From Candidatus Zhuqueibacterota bacterium (GTDB lineage Bacteria > Zhuqueibacterota > Zhuqueibacteria > Thermofontimicrobiales > Thiofontviventaceae), in assembly GCA_016931935.1 (NCBI GenBank), contig JAFGDW010000372.1, forward strand, positions 1 through 34,046: a stretch of 34,046 nucleotides of DNA, in the 5' to 3' direction. This document shows, in pieces, positions 33,350 through 34,046 of the stretch (positions within the stretch are counted from its first letter, which is position 1; each line of letters starts with the position of its first letter). The translations under genes were made by a program, and so were the position numbers. A model generated the notes under the pieces. The model was not told the DNA's origin. It saw only the letters and a list, made by a program, of their open reading frames with translations, and searched no databases.

Positions 33350-33988
33350 TTATTTTTCAACAATAGCCTCAACAAAACGAAAAGAAGATAATATTTTCTC
33401 CGCAAATGTACCATCATGAAGAGTCAGATATCGCTTCTGCATTTCCGTTGAATCCAGGTGATCAAGAACCTTAAGGCTGTAGCTGGATAAAAAGACGATC
33501 ATTTGTTCTGGCGTAATCCAAAATAAAAATGGTTCAGATGCACGGATCGATTCAAGTTTTTCTGTCAAGTAATCAAAGCAAAGAATACTGCCATTTGTTG
33601 AATTTGTGCTGATAAATTGCAGCGTTTCATCAACAGCGTCCTTCGGAAGATAGTAGCTAACTCCTTCCCAAATAAACAATGTTTTCTTTGAACTGTCATA
33701 ACCGGCAGCCATCAGGACATTTTGAATTTTTTCGGTTTTAAAATTAATTGGAATAAACGAGAGCGATTCAGGAATTGGCACATTATGTTTTTGCAGCGCT
33801 TCGATTTTGTTCTGTTGGGTTGAGCTTATATCCAGCTCATAAATTTTCGTGCTTTTTATTTTATCAATAAAACGATATGAGCGAGTGTCGTATCCTGCTC
33901 CAAGAAATACAATTTGTTTTAAGCCGACATAGAGCGTCGGCTTAAAGCGATGATGAGCTATAAGTAAATAAAACGAAACTGCGTTCAC
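33350..33988 (-). pseudogene. 5'-truncated leucine carboxyl methyltransferase-like gene
   Basis: 212 residues from a GTG at 33988; an in-frame TAA lies three codons upstream. From VGLKQIVFLGAGYDTRSYRF onward it is a good match to the LCM/TIGR00027-type class I methyltransferases: SAM-binding LGAGYDTR, IYELDISS, WEGVSYYLP and FDYLT. The family normally has about 80 more N-terminal residues. Homology stops at an 11-bp perfect palindrome, TTTAAGCCGAC/GTCGGCTTAAA (33918-33946), which encodes the odd KPTLYVGLK junction. The short replacement N-terminus may allow translation, but loss of the family's first helices makes a functional enzyme doubtful. Upstream sequence is limited by the window end. 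Confidence 0.6.
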
Positions 33989-34046
33989 ATCTAGTTAAAT
34001 TAAGCTACCGACTGCGCAATTTAAAATCTGTCAACATCAAAAAACA

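Noticed and set aside
1..34046. tRNA, rRNA, tmRNA or other known RNA genes.
   Set aside because: No cloverleaf-like segment with a TTCGA-type T loop or rRNA-like conserved stretch was recognised by eye in the intergenic regions. A covariance-model scan would settle this.

Overview
The window reads as chromosomal DNA of a Gram-negative bacterium, most likely of the FCB superphylum (Calditrichota, KSB1, Ignavibacteria or Bacteroidota relatives). This is inferred from the short primary-type sigma factor without region 1.1, the DUF4835 protein, the PorV-like and helix-hairpin-helix outer-membrane barrels, Big_5-type lipoproteins and a stand-alone HgdB-like CoA-dehydratase/activase protein. No rRNA, tRNA, CRISPR array or complete insertion sequence was seen.

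Layout. 1-1.4 kb is decayed DNA: a ferredoxin-type membrane gene broken by an in-frame TAG and by a palindromic element. 1.4-3.9 kb is a tight + strand operon: radical SAM protein with a C-terminal winged helix, YggS-type PLP protein, DUF89 phosphatase. 3.9-5.0 kb holds an antitoxin with a YafQ-type toxin interrupted by TAG at its conserved tryptophan, then a small membrane gene with two internal stops. 5.1-8.4 kb carries Mrp/ApbC, an FmdB zinc ribbon, a tandem universal stress protein and lipoyl synthase. 8.8-11.9 kb (- strand) is a compact unit of sigma factor, endonuclease IV and dihydrolipoyl dehydrogenase. 12.1-13.4 kb is a metallo-beta-lactamase-fold hydrolase with a ferritin-like protein. 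14-18.7 kb has a lipoprotein, a K+ channel with RCK domain, and a reduced peptide-type binding protein co-transcribed with a Cache-HAMP histidine kinase.

19.4-24.6 kb is an envelope block: Big_5 lipoprotein, DUF4835 protein, and two tightly coupled genes that each join a ComEA-like helix-hairpin-helix domain to a predicted outer-membrane barrel, in opposite domain order. This pair is the best candidate for an undescribed system. 24.9-33 kb carries a GT9-like half protein, a GAF-GGDEF cyclase, an M1 peptidase with HEAT-like tail, a VanZ protein, a CCA-adding-type enzyme and an HgdB/activase-like protein. A 5'-truncated methyltransferase closes the window.

Intergenic DNA is unusually rich in small non-coding elements with inverted termini and internal hairpins: three related copies (117-262, 8573-8743, 29871-30036), one of them nested in a second element, plus unrelated elements at 2-94, 19156-19310 and 33158-33290. 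Two of the broken genes have such a palindrome at the point where homology ends, so these elements appear to have shaped local gene decay.
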